From: Saprospiraceae bacterium
GTDB taxonomy: Bacteria > Bacteroidota > Bacteroidia > Chitinophagales > Saprospiraceae
Direction: 5' to 3'
Length of the DNA: 64,000 bases
Assembly: GCA_020629035.1 (NCBI GenBank)
Contig: JAHDEC010000008.1
Span: 1-64,000 of the forward strand
The notes under the pieces are model-generated. The model was not told the DNA's origin and ran no database searches. It saw only the letters and a program-made list of their open reading frames with translations. Below, one piece after another: positions 25,673 to 34,918 of the stretch. Made by a program: the position numbers and the translations under genes. The first letter of the stretch is position 1. Every line of letters starts with the position of its first letter.

Positions 25673-26635
25673 ATGAAAGGAATTATATTTGAAGGTAAAG
25701 ACAAGCCCTTAAAATATGGTGAAATATCCTTCGACTCGAAGGATGGGATGGTTGATGTACGTTTAAAAGCAGCAGCTTTAAATAGACGAGATTATTGGAT
25801 CACTTTAGGTTTATACCCTGGTAAACCTGTGCTTCCGACAGTTTTAGGTTCAGATGCTTGTGGTTCTTACGATGATAAGGATTACATTATATGTCCGAAC
25901 GTAGATTGGGGAGAGGAAGCCTATCCCTCAGCTAATTATTTGATTCTAGGTTACGAACATTTTGGGACGTTTGCTGAGTATATTTCTGTCCCTACATCTA
26001 AACTTTATGCTAAACCTGCACACCTGAGTATCGAACAGGCTGCAGCTATTCCATTAGCAGGATTAACGGCTTATCGTGCATTAATAACGCGATGTAAAGC
26101 GGCTAAAAATGATCGAGTATTTATCTCGGGAATTGGTGGTGGAGTAGCCCTTTTTGCTTGCCAGTTTGCATTAGCACTAGGTTGTGAAGTATATGTAAGT
26201 TCTGGTTCAGCAGAGAAAATAGATCAAGCAAAAGACTTGGGGGTTATCGATGGTGTGAATTATCATGATAAAGATGCGATGCTACAATTGGCTAAAAAAG
26301 TAGGTGGTTTTGATGTGGTGATAGATAGTGCTGGAGGTCCTGGATTTAATACCCTTCTAAAGATGTGTCGAATGGGCGCTAATGTGGGAGTTTATGGAGG
26401 AACAGTGGGAAATATGGACGGTATTTCGGTACCCAATTTATTTTTTAAGCAAATCACCATTCATGGTAGCACAATGGGATCTGATAATGAATTTGCATCC
26501 ATGATCGATCTAATAAATAAGCACAAAATTGTCCCAGTAGTTGATAGGACCTATGGATTGAGTGAGGGTGTAGAAGCGATTAACAGCATGAAAAACAGCA
26601 GTCAATTTGGAAAGATTGTGCTGAATATATCATAA
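25673..26635 (+). CDS. MDR-superfamily zinc-type alcohol dehydrogenase/quinone oxidoreductase
   Basis: This is a 320-residue NAD(P)H-dependent medium-chain oxidoreductase. The N-terminal GroES-like domain has LKAAALNRRDYWI and PTVLGSDACG. The Rossmann domain has FISGIGGGVALFACQFALALG as nucleotide-binding loop and an IDSAGGPGF continuation. The structural-zinc Cys cluster is absent and catalytic-zinc ligands are not clear, so it belongs with quinone oxidoreductase-like enzymes. The substrate cannot be read. It is divergent from the pxp operon (118-base gap) and precedes ribB by 69 bases. Confidence 0.87.
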   Translation: MKGIIFEGKDKPLKYGEISFDSKDGMVDVRLKAAALNRRDYWITLGLYPGKPVLPTVLGSDACGSYDDKDYIICPNVDWGEEAYPSANYLILGYEHFGTFAEYISVPTSKLYAKPAHLSIEQAAAIPLAGLTAYRALITRCKAAKNDRVFISGIGGGVALFACQFALALGCEVYVSSGSAEKIDQAKDLGVIDGVNYHDKDAMLQLAKKVGGFDVVIDSAGGPGFNTLLKMCRMGANVGVYGGTVGNMDGISVPNLFFKQITIHGSTMGSDNEFASMIDLINKHKIVPVVDRTYGLSEGVEAINSMKNSSQFGKIVLNIS

Positions 26636-26648
26636 TCAACTAACTTTG
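26616..26648 (+). promoter_or_regulatory. Candidate promoter of ribB
   Basis: TTG (26616-26618) and an exact TAACTTTG (26641-26648) are separated by 22 bases, close to the Bacteroidota TTTG/TAnnTTTG arrangement. The -7 box lies about 57 bases upstream of the ribB start. It overlaps the end of the preceding gene. No FMN riboswitch is seen in the short leader. Confidence 0.45.
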
Positions 26649-26704
26649 TATTCAAGGCCAAAACAGAATGCCTTTAAATGTGTTATAGATTTTAAAACCA
26701 CCAT

Positions 26705-27829
26705 ATGATAAGCACGACTCCAGCTATCCAGTTAAATACCATAGAAGAAGCCATAGAAGATATCCGAGCGGGTAAAGTAATCATTGTTGTAGATGACGAA
26801 GATCGGGAGAATGAAGGAGATTTTATTTGTGCTGCCGAATTGATAACTCCAGAGGTTATTAATTTTATGGCCACTCACGGTAGAGGTTTAATTTGTACTC
26901 CAGTAACCGAAAAGCGCGCTAAGGAATTAGAGTTGAATATGATGGTTTCTTCCAATACTGCGCTCCATGAAACAGCTTTCACCGTATCTATAGATCTAAT
27001 CGGACAAGGTTGTTCTACTGGTATTTCAGCTTATGATCGATCTACTGGAATTAGAGCCATGGTAGATGAGCATATAAAAGCTTCAGATTTTGCAAGACCT
27101 GGGCATATTTTCCCTTTAGTAGCAAAAGACGGTGGTGTATTAAGGAGAACCGGACATACTGAAGCAGCTGTGGATTTAGCCGTACTAGCGGGTCTAAAGC
27201 CGGCAGGTGTTTTGGTGGAAATTTTGAATGAAGATGGTACGATGGCCAGATTACCTCAATTAGTAGAGATCGGCAAAAAACTAGATTTAAAGATTATTAG
27301 TATTGATGACCTAGTTTCTTACAGATTGGAAAAAGAACAGTTGGTAAAGGAAAATGGTCGTTCGACTATTAATTCTAAGTATGGTCCTTTAGAGTTTACC
27401 AGCTTCCAACAAACTAATGGAGAGGACGTACACTTTGTTTTTAAAATGGGAAATTGGGACGCAAATGATCCAGTTTTAGTACGTGTACATTCTTCAGACG
27501 AAACCAATGATTTATTCGATTTTATGTTTTCCAATAAAGGGAGTCGAATAGAAAAATGCTTGCAAAAAATTGCTGATGAAGGAGCTGGTGCTTTGGTTTT
27601 AATGCGTCATACCGATAAGGAATATTCAATTGAAGAACAAATCGAAGATTTACAAAAAGACGAAGAACATCGCAGAAGACGAAGCATGTCTCAACGAGAT
27701 TTTGGTATTGGTGCACAGATTTTAAGATCCTTGGATATTCAAAAAATTAGATTACTCACAAATAGTCCAAAACGTAGAATTGGCTTAATCGGTTATGATT
27801 TGGAGATTGTCGAGAATGTAAGTTTTTGA
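26705..27829 (+). CDS. ribB: 3,4-dihydroxy-2-butanone-4-phosphate synthase with degenerate GTP cyclohydrolase II domain
   Basis: This is a riboflavin biosynthesis protein with the layout of RibBA (374 residues). The N-terminal RibB domain (1-205) is intact, with DDEDRENEGDF, HGRGLICTP, ARPGHIFPL and GHTEAAVDLA. The C-terminal half has the GTP cyclohydrolase II fold: a final RDFGIGAQILRSL and IRLLTNSPKR are conserved. However, the zinc site that should read SxCxTGDxFxSxRCDCG is replaced by SSDETNDLFDFMFSNKG (residues about 262-278), with no Cys. That domain should therefore lack GTP cyclohydrolase activity. A separate ribA would be needed elsewhere. Some Bacteroidota keep such a silent second domain. 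Confidence 0.9.
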   Translation: MISTTPAIQLNTIEEAIEDIRAGKVIIVVDDEDRENEGDFICAAELITPEVINFMATHGRGLICTPVTEKRAKELELNMMVSSNTALHETAFTVSIDLIGQGCSTGISAYDRSTGIRAMVDEHIKASDFARPGHIFPLVAKDGGVLRRTGHTEAAVDLAVLAGLKPAGVLVEILNEDGTMARLPQLVEIGKKLDLKIISIDDLVSYRLEKEQLVKENGRSTINSKYGPLEFTSFQQTNGEDVHFVFKMGNWDANDPVLVRVHSSDETNDLFDFMFSNKGSRIEKCLQKIADEGAGALVLMRHTDKEYSIEEQIEDLQKDEEHRRRRSMSQRDFGIGAQILRSLDIQKIRLLTNSPKRRIGLIGYDLEIVENVSF

Positions 27830-28076
27830 TGGTTCCTCCCGTTTTTAGCTTTATGAATGGTATGAATCTTTGTCTTAAATAGGGGTATAATTTTGGTTTT
27901 GTTGAGCTTCGGTTTACGCATTGGTTAGAATTAATAGTTTGAAGTTTTACAAGCGCGTCTTGCTATTGGCGATACATGATTTTTAATCTTGTGATTAGTC
28001 TTTCTACCTCCATTCCACTCATTTAATTCTTCATATTTTTGAATGCTTAATCAAGATGCATTAAAATAGAAAACCA

Positions 28077-29552
28077 ATGAAGAAGGCCCCAAGAATTTCA
28101 TTAATCGGAGCAGGTATCATGAGTGCAACTTTAGGTATACTTATCAAGAAGCTAATGCCTGATGCACAAATAACTATTTACGAGAGACTTGATAGAGTAG
28201 GCGCAGAAAGTTCGAATGCATGGAATAATGCTGGAACTGGCCATTCGGCATTTTGTGAATTAAATTACACACCACAAAGGGAAAATGGAGAAGTAGATAT
28301 TTCTAAAGCCCTTAAAATTAGTGAGTCATTTGAAATTTCTAAGCAGCTGTGGGCTCACTTATTGCAAGCGGGAGAAATATCAACTCAATCCCCTTTTATA
28401 AATGATATAGACCACATGAGTTTTGTGTGGGGTCAAGAAAATAAAGACTTCCTTAAAGCCAGATATAAAGCCATGAATAAGTATGGCATTTTTAAGGATA
28501 TGGTCTATACCGATGATTTTGATCAAATAAAAGATTGGATTCCATTAATGATGGAAGGTAGAAATCAAGACGAAACCCTTGGAGTAACTCGAATGGAAAT
28601 AGGAACAGATGTAAATTTTGGTTCGATTACAAGAGCCATGATTCGGTTTTTAGAACAATGTGATGGGGTAGAATTATTGTTGGCACATGAAGTAGAAGCT
28701 ATCAAACAGATAGACAATGGATGGCTGATTGAGTCTAAAAATCTTACATCAAAACAGGATAAAACCTTGGCTGCTGAATTCGTCTTTATCGGAGCAGGTG
28801 GAGGCGCTCTGCCTTTACTAGAGAAAACCGATATTCCAGAAGCCAGGGGATATGGAGGTTTCCCCGTGAGTGGGCAATTTTTAAAATGCAACAATCCTGA
28901 TGTGATAGCTCGCCACGAAGCAAAAGTATATGGCAAAGCAGCTCATGGTTCACCTCCCATGTCCGTTCCACATTTAGATACTAGAATGTTGGATGGCGAA
29001 CGATCATTGTTGTTTGGTCCTTATGCGGGCTTTTCCACTAAGTTTTTAAAAAATGGTTCCTACCTCGATTTGCCCTTGTCTATAGAAATGCACAACGTTT
29101 GGCCAATGTTATCGGCAGGGATACACAACATTGGACTAACAAAATATCTTGTAACTCAAGTGATGCAAACGATGGAAGATCGGTTCGAATTTTTAAGAAC
29201 CTTTTATCCAGAAGCTGATATAAATGATTGGGAATTAATCACAGCCGGCCAACGAGTACAAATAATTAAGAAAGATGAAGAAGATGGTGGAGTGCTAAAA
29301 TTCGGGACAGAAATCGTGACCAATGAATCAAAAACACTGGCAGCACTCCTTGGAGCATCACCGGGTGCATCTACCTCCGTCTCGATTATGTTAGATGTAT
29401 TAAACCAGTGTTTCCCAGATGAAATGAACACCAAAAACTGGCAAACAACATTGACCAATATGATTCCAAGCTATGGACAGTCTCTGATTAAAGATGCTGA
29501 CTTATGCATGTCCATAAGGGATAAAACGACAAGCATTCTGAAGTTGGACTAG
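28077..29552 (+). CDS. mqo: Malate:quinone oxidoreductase
   Basis: This FAD-dependent membrane-associated enzyme oxidises malate to oxaloacetate and passes electrons to the quinone pool. The 491 residues are normal. The dinucleotide-binding start SLIGAGIMSATLG is followed by the family motif AESSNAWNNAGTGHSAFCELNYTP. Further on are MEIGTDVNFGSITR, the substrate region RHEAKVYGKAAHGSPPMSVPHLD and LLFGPYAGFST, and near the end LLGASPGASTSVSIML. A TATTTTTG box (28034-28041) lies 36 bases upstream. The 247-base gap before it (27830-28076) shows no other gene. It is a single-gene unit followed by the heptamer array. Confidence 0.96.
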   Translation: MKKAPRISLIGAGIMSATLGILIKKLMPDAQITIYERLDRVGAESSNAWNNAGTGHSAFCELNYTPQRENGEVDISKALKISESFEISKQLWAHLLQAGEISTQSPFINDIDHMSFVWGQENKDFLKARYKAMNKYGIFKDMVYTDDFDQIKDWIPLMMEGRNQDETLGVTRMEIGTDVNFGSITRAMIRFLEQCDGVELLLAHEVEAIKQIDNGWLIESKNLTSKQDKTLAAEFVFIGAGGGALPLLEKTDIPEARGYGGFPVSGQFLKCNNPDVIARHEAKVYGKAAHGSPPMSVPHLDTRMLDGERSLLFGPYAGFSTKFLKNGSYLDLPLSIEMHNVWPMLSAGIHNIGLTKYLVTQVMQTMEDRFEFLRTFYPEADINDWELITAGQRVQIIKKDEEDGGVLKFGTEIVTNESKTLAALLGASPGASTSVSIMLDVLNQCFPDEMNTKNWQTTLTNMIPSYGQSLIKDADLCMSIRDKTTSILKLD

Positions 29553-29637
29553 CATTTGTTGGATTAGTAGCTAGTACTTAGTAGACGGTACTTGGATTTC
29601 TTTATTACAGTAAAAGGGCCTAAGAAAACCGTACTAA

Positions 29638-29776
29638 AAAATCTAAAATCTAAAATCTAAAATCTAAAATCTAGATACTAGATACTAGATACTAGATACT
29701 AGATACTAGATACCAAGTACCAAGTACCAAGTACCAAGTACCAAGTATCAAGTACCAAGTACTAAATACTAAATAC
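29638..29776 (+). repeat. Tandem array of 20 heptanucleotide units with drifting sequence
   Basis: Twenty 7-bp units follow each other without a single base of slip. They are five AAAATCT, five AGATACT, one AGATACC, four AAGTACC, one AAGTATC, one AAGTACC, one AAGTACT and two AAATAC-type units. Each block differs from the next by one or a few bases, so the consensus drifts along the array. The last units cover the stop codon of the minus-strand lipoprotein gene (29769). Looser AGTACTT-like copies lie before it (29575-29595). There are no spacers, so it is not a CRISPR. It resembles heptameric STRR-type repeats known from cyanobacteria. Confidence 0.95.
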
Positions 29777-30317
29777 GCCGATAGATATACATATTACCAT
29801 CTGAAGGAGTAGCATCATGGAAGATATAATCCTCACAAAAAACGCGTAAATCCAAGGCATCTGAAAAGTCAATATCAGTCACAAGTTTAAAGGCTTTCAC
29901 ATTTAAGTGAAAGGTAGAATCTAAGTCCCAATTAGTCGTCAATGTTGTGTCTACCCATTCGTTTTCAAAATCAAAAACTAAGGTCGTTTCTTCAAAAGTA
30001 ATATTTCCACAAGGTTGCGTTAAGGTCGGTAGCCATCCTTCACCATTTCCTACCAATTCCCACTCGCCTAACAAACTAGCTCTGATGTCTTCCTCTAAGG
30101 TATAAGCCGATTCAGAACAGGCCATCATCCAGCTTCGTTCTGCATCATCAATATAACCATCTGTGCTATTTTCTTGAGCCTCGAAGACACAAGGTGGTGC
30201 AAGCGTTGGCGGGTTTATTTCGGGGATCTCATCTATGGGTTTGTCACACGAGCTTTGAAACAGAGCAAGAGCCAATAGTAAGGCAATACTTGGCCATGAT
30301 TTTAGTAGTAGAGTCAT
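29769..30317 (-). CDS. Lipoprotein of unknown function (lipocalin-like C-terminal part)
   Basis: This is a 182-residue protein with a lipoprotein signal peptide (LALFQSSCDKP). A proline-rich spacer (PEINPPTLAPPC) leads to an acidic helix with two Cys and then a beta-rich domain from about residue 83. That domain begins LLGEWELVGNGEGW, the usual start of lipocalin-like domains in Bacteroidota, and continues with ITFEETTLVFDFENEW. No ligand can be named. The last two codons and the stop lie inside the heptamer repeat array, so the C-terminus (RRI) may have been reshaped by repeat growth. It lies 84 bases downstream of the next minus-strand gene. Confidence 0.7.
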   Translation of the reverse strand: MTLLLKSWPSIALLLALALFQSSCDKPIDEIPEINPPTLAPPCVFEAQENSTDGYIDDAERSWMMACSESAYTLEEDIRASLLGEWELVGNGEGWLPTLTQPCGNITFEETTLVFDFENEWVDTTLTTNWDLDSTFHLNVKAFKLVTDIDFSDALDLRVFCEDYIFHDATPSDGNMYIYRRI

Positions 30318-30401
30318 AATTAAAAGTTTAATGGATTGTATAAATGATTGTTCTCATTAAACTTACCAAAAGCAGGTGCTAAACGTTGCAGAAAAAATGG
30401 A

Positions 30402-31757
30402 CTAATTTTCTAGACGAATCATCTCTAGAGCCTTGTCTCGTTCTTTTAAGCTAAACCAATCATCAATCGGTAATGCCTTTATACTATGATGATACTTGAG
30501 CAATGCAAAATCACAAACCCTAAAGTCTGCTTCATACTCATCAGGATATTTTCTTTGCCAATGTTCTTTTCGATAGATACGCGCTTCCTTTAATACATCT
30601 TCAATCTGCATAAAAGCCAATATAGTTTTTTTCAAAGTATGTTGTTCTTCACTGGCTAATAATGAGAATAATGTGTGCCAAGAATAGTCTGGACCAGACC
30701 CATTTTTCCGATATAGACTATGAATTTCTGTTTGTACTAACTCGGCAAACAAATCGTCTAAGTAGGGATAGTCGCTCGCTAATAATCGAGGAATACATGC
30801 ATCACTTAATTGAGTCATGCAACGATAATTGGTGATTTTATTTACACAATCTTCTATTAGTCGATCATCCCCTAAACTCAGTAATAAATCACCTGAGTTT
30901 TTATCCATAACACAAGGAAGGTTTCTTGCTTCGTAATAGCTAATCAAATGTTTTTTGGCTACTAAATTATGTCCTTCAAACATGAGATTTTTGCAAGTAT
31001 AGATGTACGAATAATTTAATGCACATAAAGAATCTAAGTAATAATTGGCTGATGATAAGAGGGTGTTTTCTCGCAGAAAGCTTAGGTATTCTTTGATGTT
31101 TGCTTTCACTTCGTTTCGAGCATTATCTTCTAACTCAGAGAATAGATGATTGTTAGATGCATTGTTATAGAAATCGCACAAGCTAAATATTTCGATTAAC
31201 TCTACAGCCATGTCTGACATCTTGAGAAAGATAGGTGCTTCGTCATAGTCCAGCGATGATCTACTAAGTTTAGTCAGTATATCTATGTCCACATAATGAA
31301 GCAAGCGCTCTAACAATGACACTCGTGGTAATTTATTTAATCGTTGTGTCCATTGATAAAGTGATTTAGAAATAACAGGTGGGTAAAATGCTTGAGCACC
31401 AAGGTTGTTATCTTCTGCTTGATATATTTCTTTTGTAAGAAAACCAGAACTTCGATAAGGGAATGATCCAAAATGGATCGTGCAAATGTCAAAGAAAAAA
31501 GAGTCTACGGGATGATTAGCTGGACCACTGGCCAGGTATTGCATAGTCTCACGAATAGGGTCTGCAAACAAGGTGTCAAGAGACTCATGTTGCTCCACAA
31601 AAGCCAGGACTTGATCCCAATTAGTCGAACCGTCTATCTTACTTTTTAATTGATTTTTGAGTTGGATATTTTCAAAATAGTCACTGATAGGCGAGTCAAC
31701 TTGCCCGAAGGAAGTATAAACCATCATCATTAAGAAAACACCACATAAAAATCTCAT
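30402..31757 (-). CDS. Exported protein of unknown function
   Basis: This is a 451-residue protein with a signal peptide (MMMVYTSFGQ). The rest is predicted alpha-helical with scattered Cys and many aromatic residues and has no repeat or catalytic motif that I recognise. The cleavage site after SFGQ is typical for SPI in Bacteroidota, and no sorting domain is present, so the protein is probably periplasmic. It sits between a GT39-like glycosyltransferase gene (92 bases upstream) and a lipoprotein gene (84 bases downstream), all on the minus strand. They may form a transcript, but the gaps are wide enough for separate promoters. Confidence 0.6.
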   Translation of the reverse strand: MRFLCGVFLMMMVYTSFGQVDSPISDYFENIQLKNQLKSKIDGSTNWDQVLAFVEQHESLDTLFADPIRETMQYLASGPANHPVDSFFFDICTIHFGSFPYRSSGFLTKEIYQAEDNNLGAQAFYPPVISKSLYQWTQRLNKLPRVSLLERLLHYVDIDILTKLSRSSLDYDEAPIFLKMSDMAVELIEIFSLCDFYNNASNNHLFSELEDNARNEVKANIKEYLSFLRENTLLSSANYYLDSLCALNYSYIYTCKNLMFEGHNLVAKKHLISYYEARNLPCVMDKNSGDLLLSLGDDRLIEDCVNKITNYRCMTQLSDACIPRLLASDYPYLDDLFAELVQTEIHSLYRKNGSGPDYSWHTLFSLLASEEQHTLKKTILAFMQIEDVLKEARIYRKEHWQRKYPDEYEADFRVCDFALLKYHHSIKALPIDDWFSLKERDKALEMIRLEN

Positions 31758-31849
31758 AGCCTTGATTTTATATTATACCATGTATGGCCGCAGTTTATTG
31801 TAAAAGGGTTCATACCAAAAAAGTTAAACCAACATTGGACAACAAACCT

Positions 31850-33241
31850 CTATTTTAATACATACAACACAAATGATTGCATCTCAGTTTCAAGCAATGT
31901 ATAATCATCAGCAGGCTTAGAAATAGAACCCTTAGCAGCCAAAAGATAATCATGCTCTTGTTTACAGTCCAAACTGATGTTTGCCTCTCGAATCAAGTAG
32001 GCCACCAAACTCCAATGCCTACATAAATGGTCCATGCTTGAAATAGTAGTACCTGGAGGAACTTCTTTTTTTAGGCTTTCTACATCACTGATTAAGTCTG
32101 CGTCTCTTCCATAATCTTTAAACGTACTAACTGAATAAGCAAAAGCCGCCATTAAACACAAGGAGCCAATGACACCAACTAATTTATAAAACTTCGCAGG
32201 CAGTTTTTCCATCCAAGTATCCAAGCTCTTCACGAGTAGAAAACTTATAGCTAAAGCAAAATAGGGAATGGAAGGTAGTAAATAAAACGTCCGTTGCTTC
32301 AAAGAAATCATAATAGGTAGAGAAGCAGCAAGTCCAATGCAAATAAAAAATAGCACACGTTTAGGATCAAATGCTAAGCTGCCCTGTTTTTTGTAAAACA
32401 GAAAACTCCCTATGAGTAAAACCCCCAAAGGCACAGCTAATTCTACCAGCAAATTCCAAAGTAAAATAAACCGATTCCCCACCGTAACTTCTCGCTTATT
32501 TTGTAAAGCTGGAATTAATTGTTGATTAAAGTAAGCCACTAAATTGTCACCAATTGCCGGCCACAATGATAAACTAATAAAGCCTATTATAGTTATCGAA
32601 AGTAAACTACATAAAGTATAAACTAAAGCCTGTTTCTTCTCGATAATTAAACCGTATAAAGGAATAACAGCCAAGGGGAAAAGACCCACCAAACCCTTTG
32701 AAAGAAAAGCGAAACAGGTTAGGAAACTTCCCAAAACAACATAGCCCAAGTGTTGCTGTTTAATTCCTTTTAAAAAGCATAAACTGGCAAACATGCAAAA
32801 GGCACTCAAGGTACACTCAAGTAAATGGTTTGGATACGACCACGAAAAGATAGGCACCAACAAACAAAGTAATATCGGAAGCCAATAATACGATTTTAGC
32901 TTTTTTTCTTCCACCATAAATGACCAAAGGCTAGCTATTCCTACTAGACTCACGATCAAAATACACCCACAATACAAACGGTCGGTTAAAAATCCATCAC
33001 CAAACCAAGTGAAAAAATAGGATTGAAGAATAAACACTAAAGGTGGATGTTCATGATAATCTGCATGTAAAGTTTGGGTATATGAAGGGTTCCAGAAACT
33101 ACCAACACCATTTGAAAGATTATTTGCAATGGCACTATGAGTAAGCCCATCTAGAAACATACCTTGCAACACGAAGCTCGGTAGGAATACGGCTACGAGG
33201 ATGCCGAAAAGACATAATCTTATAGAATATTGTTGTTTCAT
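31850..33241 (-). CDS. Glycosyltransferase family 39-type (ArnT/PMT-like) membrane protein
   Basis: This is a 463-residue polytopic protein with about 11 helices. The first periplasmic loop carries MFLDGLTHSAIA, with the catalytic-type Asp of the PMT/ArnT clan, and HEHPPLVF, the EHPPL motif of GT39/GT83 relatives. Later helices and loops (LSKGLVGLFPLAVIPLYGL, SLKQRTFYLLPSIPYFA) match ArnT-like enzymes that use polyprenyl-phosphate sugar donors at the periplasmic face. The acceptor may be lipid A, a glycoprotein or a surface polysaccharide, and the sequence does not tell. The C-terminal soluble part (about 90 residues) is short. The intergenic stretch 33242-33452 shows no gene. Confidence 0.82.
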   Translation of the reverse strand: MKQQYSIRLCLFGILVAVFLPSFVLQGMFLDGLTHSAIANNLSNGVGSFWNPSYTQTLHADYHEHPPLVFILQSYFFTWFGDGFLTDRLYCGCILIVSLVGIASLWSFMVEEKKLKSYYWLPILLCLLVPIFSWSYPNHLLECTLSAFCMFASLCFLKGIKQQHLGYVVLGSFLTCFAFLSKGLVGLFPLAVIPLYGLIIEKKQALVYTLCSLLSITIIGFISLSLWPAIGDNLVAYFNQQLIPALQNKREVTVGNRFILLWNLLVELAVPLGVLLIGSFLFYKKQGSLAFDPKRVLFFICIGLAASLPIMISLKQRTFYLLPSIPYFALAISFLLVKSLDTWMEKLPAKFYKLVGVIGSLCLMAAFAYSVSTFKDYGRDADLISDVESLKKEVPPGTTISSMDHLCRHWSLVAYLIREANISLDCKQEHDYLLAAKGSISKPADDYTLLETEMQSFVLYVLK

Positions 33242-33452
33242 ATAACTACACCAAAAAACGCATAGTTAAGCAAATTATTTATCCAATGGCTGTTATTTGT
33301 CTTGAAGGATATCTCAACTCATGAAGCTATTTACTATCCATGCTTATTGGCCGACTTTTCTCTTCGATAAAACAAGGCTTGGATTCATATTGAAGTTTGT
33401 TGAAACAAGAATTAAAAAGTATAACTATCTTGCTCTCTTTAAATATCTATAG

Positions 33453-34508
33453 GTGAGCAACCGATATGCACGTCAAATAAGCTTGGAAGAAATTGGGCCA
33501 AAAGGCCAAGATTTACTGTTAGCATCACAAGTTACCATCATAGGTTGTGGAGGTCTTGGCGCTATAGCCGCAACTTATTTAGCTGGAGCGGGTGTGGGTA
33601 AAATTACCCTTGTAGATGCTGATATTCCTGATGTTTCTAATCTGCATCGACAGGTATTTTACACGCCGGAAGAAAAGAATACAAAAGCTTTTGCTCTTGC
33701 TAATTATCTAAAGAGCTTTAATCCGGAGATTGAGATTAAAGTGATAAGTGAAATGCTCACGAAATCGAATATCGAGTCCACACTGGCTCAAGCATCATTG
33801 GTGCTGGAATGTACTGATGATATCCTTTGTAAGTATTTAGTGAATGACTATTGCCATTTGCATAATATCCCAATGATTTACGGGGCCATCTACAAATTTG
33901 ATGGTTACGTTTCATGTTTTAAGAATCAAGATTCAGCAAGCGTGCATTTGCGCGATATTTTTCCAGAACCTGAGCTGGACATAGCCACTTGTGCAGAGAT
34001 TGGAGTGATGAATACTATCGCAGGAATGATAGGCCTTTTGCAGGCCAATGAGGCATTAAAATATCTGCTTTCGCTAGGTGATTCGCTGAGTGGCAAATTA
34101 CTTACTTATAACTGCCTTTCCAACGAACAAATGAAGTTGAATTTATCTAAGAATTGGCCTTATAATATGCAAGAGGTATACAATCAAAATGACTATCAAA
34201 GGTTGGCTTGTTCCCTTGAAAATGAGCTGGCTTGGGAGGTGTTTTTAAAGGATGCAAACAGCTATACACTGGTGTCTATTTTAGAATCATTCGAGCATGA
34301 GGATGTTACGGACCAATGTTATCATCAGCCAATGTCTCGCTTTAATCTAGCACAAATTCCCCAGGATAAACCCTTAGTTTTCTACTGTCTATCTGGAAAA
34401 CGATCCGCAACATTGAGCCAACAAATACTCGATGATCACCCAGATATTGAAGTATTCAGTATGAAAGGTGGTTTAAACGAATATCACAAACTTAAGGTCG
34501 GGAATTAA
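33453..34508 (+). CDS. moeB: HesA/MoeB/ThiF family adenylyltransferase fused to rhodanese domain
   Basis: This enzyme adenylates the C-terminal Gly-Gly of MoaD and helps sulfurate it for molybdopterin synthesis. The E1-like domain (1-245) has RYARQISLEEIG, the ATP loop IIGCGGLGAIAATYLAGAGV, VDADIPDVSNLHRQ and the Cys-containing ATCAEIGVM. The second half is a rhodanese domain (260-351) with active-site loop YCLSGKRSA. The zinc-binding CxxC pairs of E. coli MoeB are missing. The start is a GTG at 33453; the ATG at 33464 is out of frame. Its end overlaps the convergent moaE by 17 bases. Together with moaD and moaE nearby, a molybdenum cofactor role is well supported. Confidence 0.9.
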   Translation: MSNRYARQISLEEIGPKGQDLLLASQVTIIGCGGLGAIAATYLAGAGVGKITLVDADIPDVSNLHRQVFYTPEEKNTKAFALANYLKSFNPEIEIKVISEMLTKSNIESTLAQASLVLECTDDILCKYLVNDYCHLHNIPMIYGAIYKFDGYVSCFKNQDSASVHLRDIFPEPELDIATCAEIGVMNTIAGMIGLLQANEALKYLLSLGDSLSGKLLTYNCLSNEQMKLNLSKNWPYNMQEVYNQNDYQRLACSLENELAWEVFLKDANSYTLVSILESFEHEDVTDQCYHQPMSRFNLAQIPQDKPLVFYCLSGKRSATLSQQILDDHPDIEVFSMKGGLNEYHKLKVGN

Positions 34509-34917
34509 TCCAGTAACTACCGTCAGCTAAATGTTCCTTTTTCCAGATAGGAACCCGACTTTTTAATTGGTCTATAGCATACTCACAGGCTTCGAAAGCT
34601 TCTTTTCTATGGATGCAAGAAATAGCGATTATCACCGCTTTATCCTTGATGTCAGCCTTGCCTTCTTTATGGTGGATAGCCACTTTTTTAGCCTTGAATT
34701 TTGACTGACACTCCTGAGCAATTTGGCGCATTTCTTTAAGTGCCATTTCAGCATAACTTTCAAAATCTAGGAACTTGACCGATTCACCTTTATTATGATT
34801 CCGTACAGTGCCTATAAAAAGACAAATTCCTCCACATGTTTCGTCCAGAATAAATTCATAGCAATCATCAATAGAGAGTTGATTTTTTAGGATTTGTATG
34901 TCAATGTTGAGCTCCAT
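34492..34917 (-). CDS. moaE: Molybdopterin synthase catalytic subunit MoaE
   Basis: This 141-residue large subunit of molybdopterin synthase converts precursor Z (cPMP) to molybdopterin together with MoaD. Conserved blocks are GGICLFIGTVRNHNKGESV, LDFESYAEMALKEM, IHHKEGKADIKDKAVIIAIS and the terminal KSRVPIWKKEHLADG with the catalytic lysines. An ATG at 34917 follows the moaD stop (34919) after one base and gives the normal N-terminus; a GTG at 34929 is an alternative. The tail overlaps the convergent moeB gene. Nothing is missing. Confidence 0.94.
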   Translation of the reverse strand: MELNIDIQILKNQLSIDDCYEFILDETCGGICLFIGTVRNHNKGESVKFLDFESYAEMALKEMRQIAQECQSKFKAKKVAIHHKEGKADIKDKAVIIAISCIHRKEAFEACEYAIDQLKSRVPIWKKEHLADGSYWINSRP

Positions 34918-34918
34918 A

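Noticed and set aside
26649-26704. FMN riboswitch before ribB
   Set aside because: The leader is under 60 bases and lacks the conserved multi-stem RFN sequence.
29638-29776. CRISPR array
   Set aside because: The 7-bp units are directly adjacent with no spacers and no cas gene is in the window.
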